A stretch of 64,000 nt of DNA, from assembly GCF_046025915.1 (NCBI RefSeq), contig NZ_JAQQFR010000004.1, positions 248,001 to 312,000 on the forward strand. The letters run 5' to 3'. Source of the DNA: Herbaspirillum rhizosphaerae_A (lineage in GTDB: Bacteria > Pseudomonadota > Gammaproteobacteria > Burkholderiales > Burkholderiaceae_D). The notes under the pieces are model-generated. The model had not been told where the DNA came from, searched no databases, and worked only from the letters and a program-made list of their open reading frames with translations. A program made the position numbers and the translations under genes. Positions 24,587 to 33,382 of this stretch are shown piece after piece. Within the stretch, counting starts at the first letter, position 1. The number at the start of each line of letters is the position of its first letter.

Positions 24587-25765
24587 ATGCAACACTTCAA
24601 GATCAAGCCCGGCGTACCGCTGGCAGAGCAGCCTGAACTCGGACATAACCGCTGGCATCCCGACCTGCCTTTCCTGTCTTCGGTCAAGCCGGGCGAAGCG
24701 ATCCTGATTGAATCGCTGGACTTCCTCGACGCCCAGATCAAGGACACCGACGACGTCGCCGACGTCAAGAACGTCGACCTCACGCGCGCTCATCCGCTGA
24801 CCGGTCCTTTCCATGTCGAAGGCGCCGAGCCGGGCGACTTGCTGGTGATCGATCTGCTCGACATCAAGCCGGTGACACCGGTCGGTTTCTCAGGTGTGTT
24901 TTCCAAGGAAAACGGCGGCGGCTTCCTGGCGGATTATTTCCCCGAAGCCGACAAGGCGATCTGGGATCTGAAAGGTTTGTACGCGACATCGCGCCACATC
25001 CCCGGCGTGCGCATCGCCGGTCTCACGCATCCGGGTCTGATGGGGTGTTTGCCATCGCATGATCTGTTGGCGGAGTGGAATCGCCGTGAAGCGCCGCTCG
25101 CTGCCAAAGGTCTGGCCAAGCCGCCTGATCCAAGCACTGCCGTGTTGCGCGGCCTCACCGGCGCCAAGTTCGACGAGATGGCAAAGATCGCTGCACGTAC
25201 TGTGCCGCCACGTGAACATGGCGGCAATACCGACATCAAGGACTTGTCGGCCGGCACGCGGATTTTCTTCCCGGTGTATGTGAAGGGCGCCGGTTTCTCG
25301 ATGGGCGACTTGCACTTCTCGCAAGGCGACGGCGAAATCGGTTTCTGCGGCGCGATTGAAATGGACGGTGTCAGCCACGTCGGCTTCGATCTGATCAAGG
25401 GCGGTATGGCGAAGTACAACATCACTTCGCCGATCTTCATGCCGAGCGTGGTAAAGCCGCACTACGAGCAGTGGCTGACCTTCGAAGGCATCAGCGTCGA
25501 AAACGGCGTCAACTATTACCTCGACGCCACCGTCGCCTATCGCCAGGCTTGCCTGAAGGCGATCGACTACCTGACGCACTTCGGCTATACCGGCAGCCAG
25601 GCTTACATGCTGTTGACCGCAGCACCGGTGGAGGGACGCATCGGCGGCATCGTCGATATTCCTAACTGCGCGTGCACGGTGTCGCTACCGACCTCGATCT
25701 TTGATCAGGACATTACGCCGAAGGGCATGCTGAACGACAAATCGTACTGGGGCCGAAAACCTTAG
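24587..25765 (+). CDS. fmdA: Formamidase (acetamidase/formamidase family)
   Basis: 392-residue cytosolic enzyme that hydrolyses formamide to formate and ammonia; the family also accepts acetamide and propionamide. Family landmarks seen: LGHNRWHPDLPFLSSVKPGEAILIE, HPLTGPFHVEGAEPGDLLVIDLLDI, RIAGLTHPGLMGCLPS, HGGNTDIKDL, GDLHFSQGDGEIGFCGAIEMDG. The last two contain the metal/active-site residues of the acetamidase/formamidase fold. It is unrelated to AmiE in fold, so the operon carries two non-homologous amide hydrolases. A short repeat (GTAACGAACAG, twice) lies in the 87-base gap after amiE. Confidence 0.94.
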   Translation: MQHFKIKPGVPLAEQPELGHNRWHPDLPFLSSVKPGEAILIESLDFLDAQIKDTDDVADVKNVDLTRAHPLTGPFHVEGAEPGDLLVIDLLDIKPVTPVGFSGVFSKENGGGFLADYFPEADKAIWDLKGLYATSRHIPGVRIAGLTHPGLMGCLPSHDLLAEWNRREAPLAAKGLAKPPDPSTAVLRGLTGAKFDEMAKIAARTVPPREHGGNTDIKDLSAGTRIFFPVYVKGAGFSMGDLHFSQGDGEIGFCGAIEMDGVSHVGFDLIKGGMAKYNITSPIFMPSVVKPHYEQWLTFEGISVENGVNYYLDATVAYRQACLKAIDYLTHFGYTGSQAYMLLTAAPVEGRIGGIVDIPNCACTVSLPTSIFDQDITPKGMLNDKSYWGRKP

Positions 25766-25844
25766 TCGTTAGTCCAGTCGCGGATGGAGGTCTCACTCCG
25801 TCCGCGATCCTCGCATCAACGCAATTTTTACACCGGAGCAGAAC

Positions 25845-26141
25845 ATGCCCTTATACGATATCCGCTGCAGCCATTGCGAAGGCATCTTCGAGAAATTCCT
25901 CAACATGCAGGCCCTGCATGGCCAGGTTGCCTGCCCCTACTGTAAAACGGATACCACCGCCGCACCATTGCTGACAGGTGGTCGCGTCGGCTTGCAGGTG
26001 ACGGAGCGCTGGCGTCCGCGCAACGGCGCCGAGCAACTCGCGGGGCAGGGCGCGGCAGGTCCGGGTGCGCATGCAGGTGCAGCTCGCAGCAGCGTACTGC
26101 ACAATTGCAAGGGACACAGCTGCAGTATTTGTCTCACTTGA
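25845..26141 (+). CDS. fmdB: FmdB-family zinc-ribbon protein
   Basis: 98 residues. The N-terminus has the FmdB zinc ribbon: MPLYDIRCSHCEGIFEKF, then CPYC about 24 residues later, giving two Cys pairs. The C-terminus has a further CKGHSCSIC cluster. In Methylophilus methylotrophus fmdB lies with the formamidase genes and was proposed to regulate them; I infer a regulatory or maturation role here. It ends the operon, converging within 12 bases on the AraC-type gene. Confidence 0.85.
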   Translation: MPLYDIRCSHCEGIFEKFLNMQALHGQVACPYCKTDTTAAPLLTGGRVGLQVTERWRPRNGAEQLAGQGAAGPGAHAGAARSSVLHNCKGHSCSICLT

Positions 26142-26152
26142 GGTTTGCACCA

Positions 26153-27181
26153 TCAGTGTGAAGAAACAAACTGCGTGCCGTCATCCTGCGGCGGCAGTGC
26201 GAAACTCTTGCGCATGCGGTCGACTTCATCGACCGGCGTGCGGCCGAACAGGCGTTTGAATTCGCGGCTGAACTGCGACGCGCTTTCATAACCCACTTGC
26301 GCGCAGGCGGCGCCAGCCGTCATGCCGTTGCGCAGCATCAGCAGACGCGCCTGATGCAACCGCGTCGATTTCAGATATTGCAGCGGCGAGGTATCCGTTA
26401 CCGTTTTGAAATGGGCGTGGAAGGTCGGCACGCTCATGCCCGCTTCCCTGGCCAGTTGTTCGATGCCGAGCGCTTCGTCATAGCTGCGGTGGATCATGCT
26501 GATGGCACGCGAGATCTTGCCGAACTGTCCTTGCATGGTCAGCGCAGCGCGCATTGATCCTCCTTGCGGGCCGGTCAACACGCGGAAATAGATTTCGCGT
26601 CTCAATGACGGTCCTAATACTTCCGCTTCCAGCGGATTGCTCATGGCTTCCAGAAAACGCAGCACGGAAATGCTCAGCGCCGTCTCCATCGGCGTTGATA
26701 CCATCCCACGCGGTTTGGCGGCGCTGGGGCCGACGCATTCGTCGATCTGCATCATCAATTCTGCCGCGACCTTGAAATCCAGACGCAGGTAAATCGCCAG
26801 CATCGGCTCCTTCTCGCTGGCGTCGGTTTCCATCGAAAACGGCACCGGCACCGATACCGCCAGATAGTGCTGAGCGTCGTACAAATACACTTCTGAACCG
26901 AGATAGCCGCGTTTGCATCCCTGCGCCACGATCACGATGCCCGGCTCGTACAGCACCGGCATGCGTTTCAACGGACGATTCGAACGCAGGAAGCGCACAT
27001 CGGCCAGCGGCGACAGGTTATAGCCTTCCAACGGCGTCAGCGCCGCCAGCAGCTCGACCATACGTTCAGCCATGCGGCGGTGGACTTCCTTTGGGGTACT
27101 GAGTGATAGAGCTGCGGGCATGTCATTGAATCCGGCAATTCGTGATGCTGCTACTGTGCCATTGTTTTCCTGTATTTGCAT
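26153..27181 (-). CDS. AraC-family transcriptional regulator
   Basis: 342 residues from the ATG at 27181; the frame could extend seven codons to a TTG. The N-terminal ~200 residues match the AraC N-terminal domain type (LPVLYEPGIVIVAQGCKRGYLG-like, YLAVSVPVPFSMETDASEKEPMLAIYLRLD). The C-terminus has the two-HTH DNA-binding domain (IEQLAREAGMSVPTFHAHFKTVTDTSPLQYLKSTRLHQARLLM, AGAACAQVGYESASQFSREFKRLFGRTPVDEVDRMR). It is divergent from the SDR gene at 27298, the usual arrangement for this subfamily, and so probably controls that gene rather than the amide operon. Confidence 0.9.
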   Translation of the reverse strand: MQIQENNGTVAASRIAGFNDMPAALSLSTPKEVHRRMAERMVELLAALTPLEGYNLSPLADVRFLRSNRPLKRMPVLYEPGIVIVAQGCKRGYLGSEVYLYDAQHYLAVSVPVPFSMETDASEKEPMLAIYLRLDFKVAAELMMQIDECVGPSAAKPRGMVSTPMETALSISVLRFLEAMSNPLEAEVLGPSLRREIYFRVLTGPQGGSMRAALTMQGQFGKISRAISMIHRSYDEALGIEQLAREAGMSVPTFHAHFKTVTDTSPLQYLKSTRLHQARLLMLRNGMTAGAACAQVGYESASQFSREFKRLFGRTPVDEVDRMRKSFALPPQDDGTQFVSSH

Positions 27182-27297
27182 ATGCCTCAGAGAATCAGGC
27201 AAACATGCGAGAAGAACCGGCAGCCGCAGCGTGCGTGGAAATCGATAATGGCCTTGTCGATTTTTGTTCTTTTTTCACGTACAGCAAAGGAATTGCC

Positions 27298-28149
27298 ATG
27301 TCTGCATCCAAAACTTTTTTCATCACTGGCGTCAGCAGCGGTTTCGGCCGCGCCCTGTCGCAAGCTGCCATGGATGCCGGTCATCGCGTGATCGGCACGG
27401 TTCGCAACGCTGCCGCCGCAAGCGATTTCGAGGCGCAGTTTTCCGCAACGCCGGGACGCGCGTTCGCACGTGTTCTCGACGTCACTGATTTTGCCGCCGC
27501 AGAAAAGATCGCGGCCGATGTTGAGGCAGCCATCGGCCCGGTCGACGTGCTGGTCAACAATGCGGGCTACGGCCACGAAGGAATCTTCGAAGAGTCCGGC
27601 ATGGATGCCTTGCAACGCCAGTTCGATGTCAACGTGTTCGGCGCGGTGGCAGTGACGAAAGGCTTTGTGCCCTTCATGCGTCAACGCCGGCGCGGCCACA
27701 TCATCAACATCACATCGATGGGCGGCTTCATTACGATGCCGGGCATTGCGTACTACTGTGGCAGCAAGTTCGCGCTGGAGGGGATTTCAGAAACGCTGAG
27801 CAAGGAACTCAAGGCCTTCAATGTGTTTGTCACTGCAGTGGCGCCGGGATCGTTTCGTACCGACTGGGCGGGGCGCTCGATGGTGCGTTCGCCGCGCAGT
27901 GTTGCTGACTACGATGCGCTGTTCGATCCCATCCGTACTACGCGCGCCGAGCGCAGCGGCAAGCAGCCGGGCGATCCGCGCAAGGCGGCGCAGGCGATGT
28001 TGACGTTGGTGGATAGTCCGTCGCCGCCGGCGCATTTGCTGTTGGGAAGCGATGCGTTGGGACTGGTCAGGAAGAAGCTGGCGGAGCTCACGCAGGAGCT
28101 GGCGCAATGGGAAGCGCTGACCTGTTCAACGGACGCCGCAGAGACCTGA
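27298..28149 (+). CDS. Short-chain dehydrogenase/reductase
   Basis: 283-residue classical SDR oxidoreductase. The cofactor motif TGVSSGFG (TGxxxGxG) is at residues ~10-17, NNAG near 88-91, catalytic Ser in NITSMGG and the Tyr-x3-Lys pair in YYCGSKFALEG. The sequence resembles the 'oxidoreductase, SDR' group often divergent from AraC regulators. The ATG at 27298 follows AAAGGAA; the longer frame to 27142 overlaps the regulator and is not used. Substrate unknown, likely NADP-dependent because of the Arg soon after the second strand. Confidence 0.9.
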   Translation: MSASKTFFITGVSSGFGRALSQAAMDAGHRVIGTVRNAAAASDFEAQFSATPGRAFARVLDVTDFAAAEKIAADVEAAIGPVDVLVNNAGYGHEGIFEESGMDALQRQFDVNVFGAVAVTKGFVPFMRQRRRGHIINITSMGGFITMPGIAYYCGSKFALEGISETLSKELKAFNVFVTAVAPGSFRTDWAGRSMVRSPRSVADYDALFDPIRTTRAERSGKQPGDPRKAAQAMLTLVDSPSPPAHLLLGSDALGLVRKKLAELTQELAQWEALTCSTDAAET

Positions 28150-28374
28150 GCGGTGTAATCGGAGAAGCGTTTGATGATGACAGCATGGCAAATTTATTTC
28201 TTGGCAATGTCTGACAAACTGCTGAATCTTCTTACAGATTAATACAACTTTACAGTCTTCATTTTGCGGCCTCTTTCCGTTAAGAGGGTAACAGCCTTGT
28301 TGCGGCCGGCGTTTGTCCGGGCGGTCGATATGAGGCTGACATCATTATCCGATTTCATAACGAGGAGCAAAAAA

Positions 28375-28629
28375 ATGAATACCAGAATGATCAGGATCGC
28401 CGGCCTGTTGTCGGCCGCCGCCGCCGTGGTTGCCGTCAGCGGTTGCGTGGTAACCCCGCCGTCCGTGCGTCCGGCTTATGTCGAGCCCGCTTACGCAGCA
28501 CCACCGGGTGTAGTGTATGTGCAGCCGACGTATGCATCGCCGGGTCCGGGCTATGCCTGGGAATATCACGCGCACTATGGCTGGGGTTGGCGTCATCCGC
28601 AATATGGCTGGCATCGCGGCTGGCGTTGA
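28375..28629 (+). CDS. Small lipoprotein, Tyr/Pro-rich
   Basis: 84 residues with a lipoprotein signal (GLLSAAAAVVAVSGC, Cys at about 22). The mature part is repetitive in Pro, Tyr, Trp and His (YVEPAYAAPPGVVYVQPTYASPGPGYAWEYHAHYGWGWRHPQYGWHRGW), a common composition of small envelope lipoproteins in Burkholderiales (YXWX2P type). GAGGAG precedes the ATG by 8 bases. Function unknown; probably anchored in the outer membrane. Confidence 0.82.
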   Translation: MNTRMIRIAGLLSAAAAVVAVSGCVVTPPSVRPAYVEPAYAAPPGVVYVQPTYASPGPGYAWEYHAHYGWGWRHPQYGWHRGWR

Positions 28630-28636
28630 TTTGATG

Positions 28637-28667
28637 GCGACGGCTTGAATGCCGTCGCTGATTTTCA
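28637..28667 (+). terminator. Intrinsic terminator after lipoprotein gene
   Basis: GCGACGGC (28637-28644) and GCCGTCGC (28651-28658) form an 8-bp stem with loop TTGAAT, followed by TGATTTTCATCTT. A second hairpin, CTGCATT/AATGCAG at 28682-28705 followed by a T-rich stretch, lies just beyond it and may act as backup. Confidence 0.7.
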
Positions 28668-28724
28668 TCTTGTCTCTCGCTCTGCATTTCATAAAAGGAA
28701 TGCAGGGCGTTTTCATTTCTACAT

Positions 28725-29168
28725 TTACTTTGCGGTCTTGTTGTCCGCTCTCTGATCGAACTCGCGGCGCGCCTGTTCGATGCTCTGCAAGTTTTCCGCT
28801 GCCCAAATCCATACACCGCAAAATGCCGCGCCGAGGCTCATACCTAGCTCGGTCAGTTTGTATTCGACGCGCGGTGGCACCACCGGATGCACGGTGCGAA
28901 TCAGCAAGCCGTCGCGCTCCATCTGGCGCAGGGTTTGCGTCAACATCTTCTGGCTGATGCTGCCGACCAGTTCACCGATGCGTGTGAAACGCGACTCGCC
29001 GTGTTCCGACAACACTTCCAGAATCAGCATGGTCCACTTGTCGGCGACGCGGCCGATCACCTCGGTGACGAGCGCTTCCAGACGTGGATCGATTTCTTTC
29101 GGCGGCGTTTGCGTGGTGTAGTAGTGCGCCCTGGCAATTTGCTCTTTGGTAGGTGGTGCGATCTTCAT
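28725..29168 (-). CDS. HxlR-family transcriptional regulator
   Basis: 147-residue winged-helix regulator. HxlR hallmarks: RVADKWTMLILEVLSEHGESRFTRIGELVGSISQKMLTQTLRQMERDGLLIRTVHPVVPPRVEYKLTELG. Members are usually one- or two-Cys sensors of electrophiles or oxidants; only one Cys (near residue 116, AFCGVW) is present and it is not at the usual N-terminal position. It is divergent from the SDR at 29334 and likely represses it. A GGGAGAG ribosome site precedes the start. Confidence 0.92.
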   Translation of the reverse strand: MKIAPPTKEQIARAHYYTTQTPPKEIDPRLEALVTEVIGRVADKWTMLILEVLSEHGESRFTRIGELVGSISQKMLTQTLRQMERDGLLIRTVHPVVPPRVEYKLTELGMSLGAAFCGVWIWAAENLQSIEQARREFDQRADNKTAK

Positions 29169-29222
29169 TTGGCTTGCTCTCCCATTACTCTCTTTCAGGT
29201 AACTCTCGCACTTGATAGTGCC

Positions 29223-29243
29223 TACTTTCTAAAAGAGAGTGTA
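29223..29243. promoter_or_regulatory. Possible HxlR operator
   Basis: TACTTTC-N7-GAGTGTA, an imperfect inverted repeat (5 of 7 positions) in the divergent region between the HxlR and SDR genes. HxlR/YodB sites are of this general TAC...GTA form. Confidence 0.35.
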
Positions 29244-29333
29244 GTCCATATACTGGGTTTCAGCGGGTTTTCTGGCAAGCGAAACTTGCAGATCATTCAC
29301 CGATCATCCATGGACTCACACTCAGGAGCAATC

Positions 29334-30104
29334 ATGAAATTAAAGAATAAAACCATCCTCATCACCGGTGGCAGCAGCGGCATCGGCTTTGAGTTGACGC
29401 GCCGTTTGATTGCACTGGGCAATACGGTGATCATCACCGGTCGTGACGTCGACAAGCTGCACGGGGCAAAAAGCATGCTGCCGCAAGTGCACATCATTCG
29501 CAGCGATGTCAGTGATGTTGCTGCGATCGCCGCCTTGCACGCACAGGTGACGTCACAGTTCCCTGCGTTGGATGTCCTGATCAACAACGCCGGCATCATG
29601 CGCAATCTCGATCTCAACGATGCGCGTCATGATGTCGCCGACATTACGCGCGAGATCGATATCAACCTCAGCGGGCCGCTACGCATGGTGCAGCAATTTC
29701 TGCCGCATTTAAAAATGCAGAAGGATGCCGCCATCATCAATGTCTCATCAGGCCTGGCCTTCATACCGTTCGTGTCTTCACCGGTGTACAGCGCCACCAA
29801 GGCTGCTCTGCATTCCTATTCGCAAGCCTTGCGCGTGCAATTGCGCGGCAGCAGCGTCACCGTGATCGAACTCGCGCCGCCGGGTACGGAGACGCCCTTG
29901 TTCCGCGAGGAGTTCAAGGAAGAGGTGAAAGACATGAAAGCAATGGACGTCAAAGTGCTCGCCGAACATGCGATCAAAGGCATCGAAGCAGGGAAACTGG
30001 AGATTCGTCCGGGGCTGAGCAATGTACTCAAGCTGATGAGCCGGCTGGCGCCGGAATTCATGCTGAATCAACTGGCGAAGAGTTTCAGGCCGACCGGGGT
30101 GTAG
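29334..30104 (+). CDS. Short-chain dehydrogenase (DltE-like SDR)
   Basis: 256-residue SDR. N-terminal MKLKNKTILITGGSSGIGFELTRRLIALGNTVIITGR carries the TGxxxGIG cofactor motif; NNAGIM follows, with catalytic Ser in NVSSGLAFIP and YxxxK in YSATKAALHSYSQAL. It matches the DltE-like SDR group (ELAPPGTETPL...). The ATG at 29334 follows CAGGAG; an upstream frame extension to 28887 is antisense to the regulator and not used. Divergent from and probably repressed by the HxlR regulator; this pairing often accompanies responses to reactive carbonyls or quinones, which is inference here. Confidence 0.9.
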   Translation: MKLKNKTILITGGSSGIGFELTRRLIALGNTVIITGRDVDKLHGAKSMLPQVHIIRSDVSDVAAIAALHAQVTSQFPALDVLINNAGIMRNLDLNDARHDVADITREIDINLSGPLRMVQQFLPHLKMQKDAAIINVSSGLAFIPFVSSPVYSATKAALHSYSQALRVQLRGSSVTVIELAPPGTETPLFREEFKEEVKDMKAMDVKVLAEHAIKGIEAGKLEIRPGLSNVLKLMSRLAPEFMLNQLAKSFRPTGV

Positions 30105-30117
30105 GTTGATGTAATCG

Positions 30118-30144
30118 GAAGTACGCAAGGATCTTGCGTACTTC
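30118..30144. terminator. Perfect 12-bp hairpin between convergent genes
   Basis: GAAGTACGCAAG (30118-30129), loop GAT, CTTGCGTACTTC (30133-30144). It separates the SDR and TonB-receptor genes. No T tract follows on either strand, so it may block antisense read-through or stabilise 3' ends rather than terminate alone. Confidence 0.5.
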
Positions 30145-30172
30145 GGTGTGCTTCAGATAATCAATTAAATGA

Positions 30173-32284
30173 TCAGAATGCGTAGCGGCCTTGTACGTAG
30201 ATTGTGCGTGGCGCGCCGACCATGCGGCCTGCATTGCCGTCGATGTTGCGCGTGTAGTAGCGGCGGTCGGTCAGGTTATTGACACCTGCCAGGACGTCAA
30301 AGCCCTTGGCATTCGGCATCTTCCAGCTGACTTGCGCATTCCAGGTACGGAAGCCGGGGATCTCGCCGACGCTGCCGTCGGCACTTTCCGTAATGGTATT
30401 GGCGACATCCATGAACTGGCGGCTTTGATGCGTAGTCGACAGATTGAATGCCCAAGGACCAGTTTCGTAACGTGTCCCGATCGTGTCGGTCTGACGGGAG
30501 TAGAACGGCACATCAAGGCCCGTGGTCGCACCGGATCGTTGCAGAGCCCGCGTGTAAGCATAAGTCGCATACACATTCAGACCGCGTAATGCACCGTCCT
30601 TGTCGAAGCTGTAATCGATCGACGTTTCAACACCGTCGTGCTGAGTCTTGCCGATGTTCTGGAACAGCGCCGGATTGGAGCCGGGGATTTGCGAGATCTG
30701 GTTGTCGAAACGAATATCAAAGACCGTGACTTCAGCGGAGAGATTGTTGCCCTTCCAGCGCGCACCGGCTTCGACGGTTTTTGCCAGTTCAGGTGACAAC
30801 GGGTTGTTGGCCGACAGTGAGTTGAGCTGGGTGTTTTGCACTACGCCGAAAGAGGTGTTGTAGTTGGTGAACAGTGTCAGTTCCGGCGAATACAGATAAG
30901 CCACGTTTATCGATGGCAGCGGCTTGTTGTTGGTGACTTCGAATTTGCCGTTGGTGGCTGAATCAATGCGTGTGGAATTGATGTGCTCGTAGCGCATGCC
31001 CGGCGTGATGCGCCATGCACCAATGGAGATCTTGTCGTCGATATAGACCGCATGTGCATCGGTACTGTTCTTGAATGACGAGACTGCACCGTTGACACCA
31101 GTTGCGATCGACTCGTTGTAGGTCTTGTCGGTGCCGCGTTCGCCGATGTAGCGGTAGCCGACAGTGACGTCGTTGGCGACCTTGCCGGTGAAGAAGCGTT
31201 GTGTATAGCGCGGTTCGATACCGGTGGTCTGGTAATCACGCGGCTGGTGCTGATAGTTGGTGGTAGAGCTGCCGATCAACACGCTTTGGCGGAAGCTCTC
31301 GACAAAGTAAGTACGGATTTCAAATTCCTTGGTATCTGAAATCGTATTCAGGTAGCCGAAATCAACGGCCTTGCGATTGCCCGACCAGAAGTCGTGCTTG
31401 CGTGTGTTCTGGAACGGGTTGGCATTGTATTGCGCGACTGTCAGTCCGCCGGGTGTACGCGAGAGGACGTCGTAGTAGGACACCTTGCCGTAGATTTCCG
31501 AGCTCGGGTCGATTTCAAAACGGAACTTCAATGCGAAATCGTTGAGGCGTTCATTGCTGTTGTCGCGCCACCCCGATCCTTCCGTTCCCGAATACAACAT
31601 GGCGAGGCCCAGACCATTGTCCAGTTGAGTGCCTGCAAATGCGCTGTACTGGGTGCTGGAGCCGCCTTGGCTGTAGCTGTTGTAACGCACGCTGGCGTCA
31701 CTGGTGAGACCCGGCGTGGTCGGGATCGAGCGTGTCTTGAAGTTGATGATGCCGCCGACATTTTGCGGGCCGTAACGGACGGCGCCGCCTCCACGTACGA
31801 CGTCAATTGCTTCGATGTTATTGAGGCTTACTGGTGCAAACGAAATCTGCGGCTGGCCGTAAGGAGCGACTGACATCGGCAGACCGTCCAGCAAAATCGT
31901 CGATCGGGGCGAATAGCGTCCGGTCAGACCGCGCACACCGATATTGAGCGAAATGGCGCTACCGGCCGTACCGGAGTTGTCGGTCGCCTGCACACCGGGA
32001 ATGCGGCGCATCACATCACCGATGTTGACGGCGCCGGTGCTTTCAATCTCCGTCTTTTTGACGACGGTGCGCGCACCCGGGAATGTTTTCACGCTTGTCT
32101 CAAGCGTATTGCTGCCCAGCCAGTCACCGCTGACTTGAATGGTTTCCAGCGAATTGCCGTTCTCCGGTGCTGCCTGTTGCGCATACGACGCGCCGGACAA
32201 GGAAAACAATGCGGTTGCAATGGCGACGGCGCAGCGGCTGGGTGTGGCGACGGTGCGAGGAAGGGTAAATGGAATCATGGTCAT
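30173..32284 (-). CDS. TonB-dependent siderophore receptor (FecA-like)
   Basis: 703-residue outer-membrane receptor. Signal peptide ends near ALFSLSGASYA; a plug domain follows (ETIQVSGDWLGSN, TVVKKTEIESTGAVNIGDVMRRIPGVQATDNSGTAGSAISLNIGVRGL, ILLDGLPMSVAPYG, IEAIDVVRGGGAVRYGPQNVGGIINFKTRSIP) and then a 22-strand barrel, ending in Phe (YVQGRYAF). There is no N-terminal signalling extension, so it is not a FecA-type transducer and no sigma/anti-sigma genes are adjacent. It imports ferric siderophore or citrate with TonB-ExbBD energy. A Fur-like site lies about 90 bases upstream. Confidence 0.92.
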   Translation of the reverse strand: MTMIPFTLPRTVATPSRCAVAIATALFSLSGASYAQQAAPENGNSLETIQVSGDWLGSNTLETSVKTFPGARTVVKKTEIESTGAVNIGDVMRRIPGVQATDNSGTAGSAISLNIGVRGLTGRYSPRSTILLDGLPMSVAPYGQPQISFAPVSLNNIEAIDVVRGGGAVRYGPQNVGGIINFKTRSIPTTPGLTSDASVRYNSYSQGGSSTQYSAFAGTQLDNGLGLAMLYSGTEGSGWRDNSNERLNDFALKFRFEIDPSSEIYGKVSYYDVLSRTPGGLTVAQYNANPFQNTRKHDFWSGNRKAVDFGYLNTISDTKEFEIRTYFVESFRQSVLIGSSTTNYQHQPRDYQTTGIEPRYTQRFFTGKVANDVTVGYRYIGERGTDKTYNESIATGVNGAVSSFKNSTDAHAVYIDDKISIGAWRITPGMRYEHINSTRIDSATNGKFEVTNNKPLPSINVAYLYSPELTLFTNYNTSFGVVQNTQLNSLSANNPLSPELAKTVEAGARWKGNNLSAEVTVFDIRFDNQISQIPGSNPALFQNIGKTQHDGVETSIDYSFDKDGALRGLNVYATYAYTRALQRSGATTGLDVPFYSRQTDTIGTRYETGPWAFNLSTTHQSRQFMDVANTITESADGSVGEIPGFRTWNAQVSWKMPNAKGFDVLAGVNNLTDRRYYTRNIDGNAGRMVGAPRTIYVQGRYAF

Positions 32285-32374
32285 GTCGATGGGTAGAGAA
32301 GGCGAGTGGTGCTTCCGGCTTTCAACTTTTTGGATGCGGAAGACCCGTAAAAGAATTCTTTATAGATGTAATTA

Positions 32375-32393
32375 AATAAGAATCATAACCATT
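32375..32393. promoter_or_regulatory. Fur-box-like site upstream of TonB receptor
   Basis: AATAAGAATCATAACCATT reads as three NATNAT-like hexamers, the Fur arrangement, in an A/T-rich stretch 90 bases ahead of an iron-receptor gene. The match is partial. Confidence 0.45.
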
Positions 32394-32641
32394 TGCATCT
32401 GCGATACCAAGAGAAACATGCTGTTGCGTATGGGCTTCAGGGTTTGCTGGGTGGCAATCGTGGTGAAAGTGTTGTGAAAAAATAACGACGTCAATACGCG
32501 AGCTGAAAGCAATCGTGGACAGTCGCGGCCGGACTACGGCGGAAAAAGATGGCGTCCGGCAAACCTCCGGGCATTCGTGTAGGCTTTCGCCTTCGATTAA
32601 GTCCGGCGCATCAAGCGCATTCCACGAAGACGGAGCAACAG

Positions 32642-33382
32642 ATGAACAAAGCGAACAAAGCGAACACAGCGAACACAACATCTCCCACCAAGGTCGCGCT
32701 GGTGATTGGCGGCGGTAGCGGCATGGGCGCCGGCGTCGCACAGAAACTCGCCGCCGACGGCTTTGGCATCGCCATCCTGTCCTCATCCGGCAAGGGCGAA
32801 GCGCTCGCCAACAGCCTGGGCGGCGTCGGCATCACCGGCACCAACCGTTCGCAAGACGATTTGCAAAAAGCGGTGGATGCCTGCGTTGTGCGCTGGGGCC
32901 GTATCGACGTGCTGGTCAACAGCGCAGGTCACGGTCCGAAAGGCAAAGTGCTGGAGCTGACTGACGAAGAATGGCTGCTCGGCATGGAGGTCTATCTGAT
33001 GAACGTGGTGCGCACCGCGCGTCTGGTTACGCCGCTGATGCAAAAGCAGGGCGGCGGTACGATCATCAATATTTCCAGTTTCTCGGCGGTGGAACCGTCG
33101 CAATCGTTCCCCACGTCGAGCGTGTTCCGTGCGGGGCTGGCGGCTTACACCAAACTGTTCGCCGACAAGTACGCTGCAGAGAATATCCGCATGAACAATG
33201 TCCTGCCGGGCTTCATCGACAGCCTGCCGGAAAAGCCGGGCATCAAGGAACAAATCCCCATGGGCCGTTACGGCAAGGTCGCTGAAATTGCGGCGCTGGT
33301 GTCGCACCTGTCGTCGGACGATGCCGCCTACATCACCGGACAAAACATTCGCATCGATGGCGGCATTACCCGCTCTCTCTAA
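32642..33382 (+). CDS. SDR-family protein lacking the catalytic Tyr/Lys
   Basis: 246 residues. Rossmann start VALVIGGGSGMGAGVA (GGGSGMG variant of the cofactor motif), VNSAG in place of NNAG, Ser in NISSFSAV, and a C-terminal ITGQNIRIDGGITRSL typical of 3-oxoacyl-ACP-reductase-like SDRs. Where YxxxK is expected the sequence reads TSSVFRAGLAAYTK, so the Tyr aligns with Ser and the Lys with Arg. This is seen in an SDR subgroup without a standard tetrad; its chemistry is uncertain. The N-terminal NKANKANTANT is encoded by a 9-base tandem repeat after ATG 32642 (ribosome site CGGAGC). It is divergent from the TonB receptor. Confidence 0.85.
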   Translation: MNKANKANTANTTSPTKVALVIGGGSGMGAGVAQKLAADGFGIAILSSSGKGEALANSLGGVGITGTNRSQDDLQKAVDACVVRWGRIDVLVNSAGHGPKGKVLELTDEEWLLGMEVYLMNVVRTARLVTPLMQKQGGGTIINISSFSAVEPSQSFPTSSVFRAGLAAYTKLFADKYAAENIRMNNVLPGFIDSLPEKPGIKEQIPMGRYGKVAEIAALVSHLSSDDAAYITGQNIRIDGGITRSL

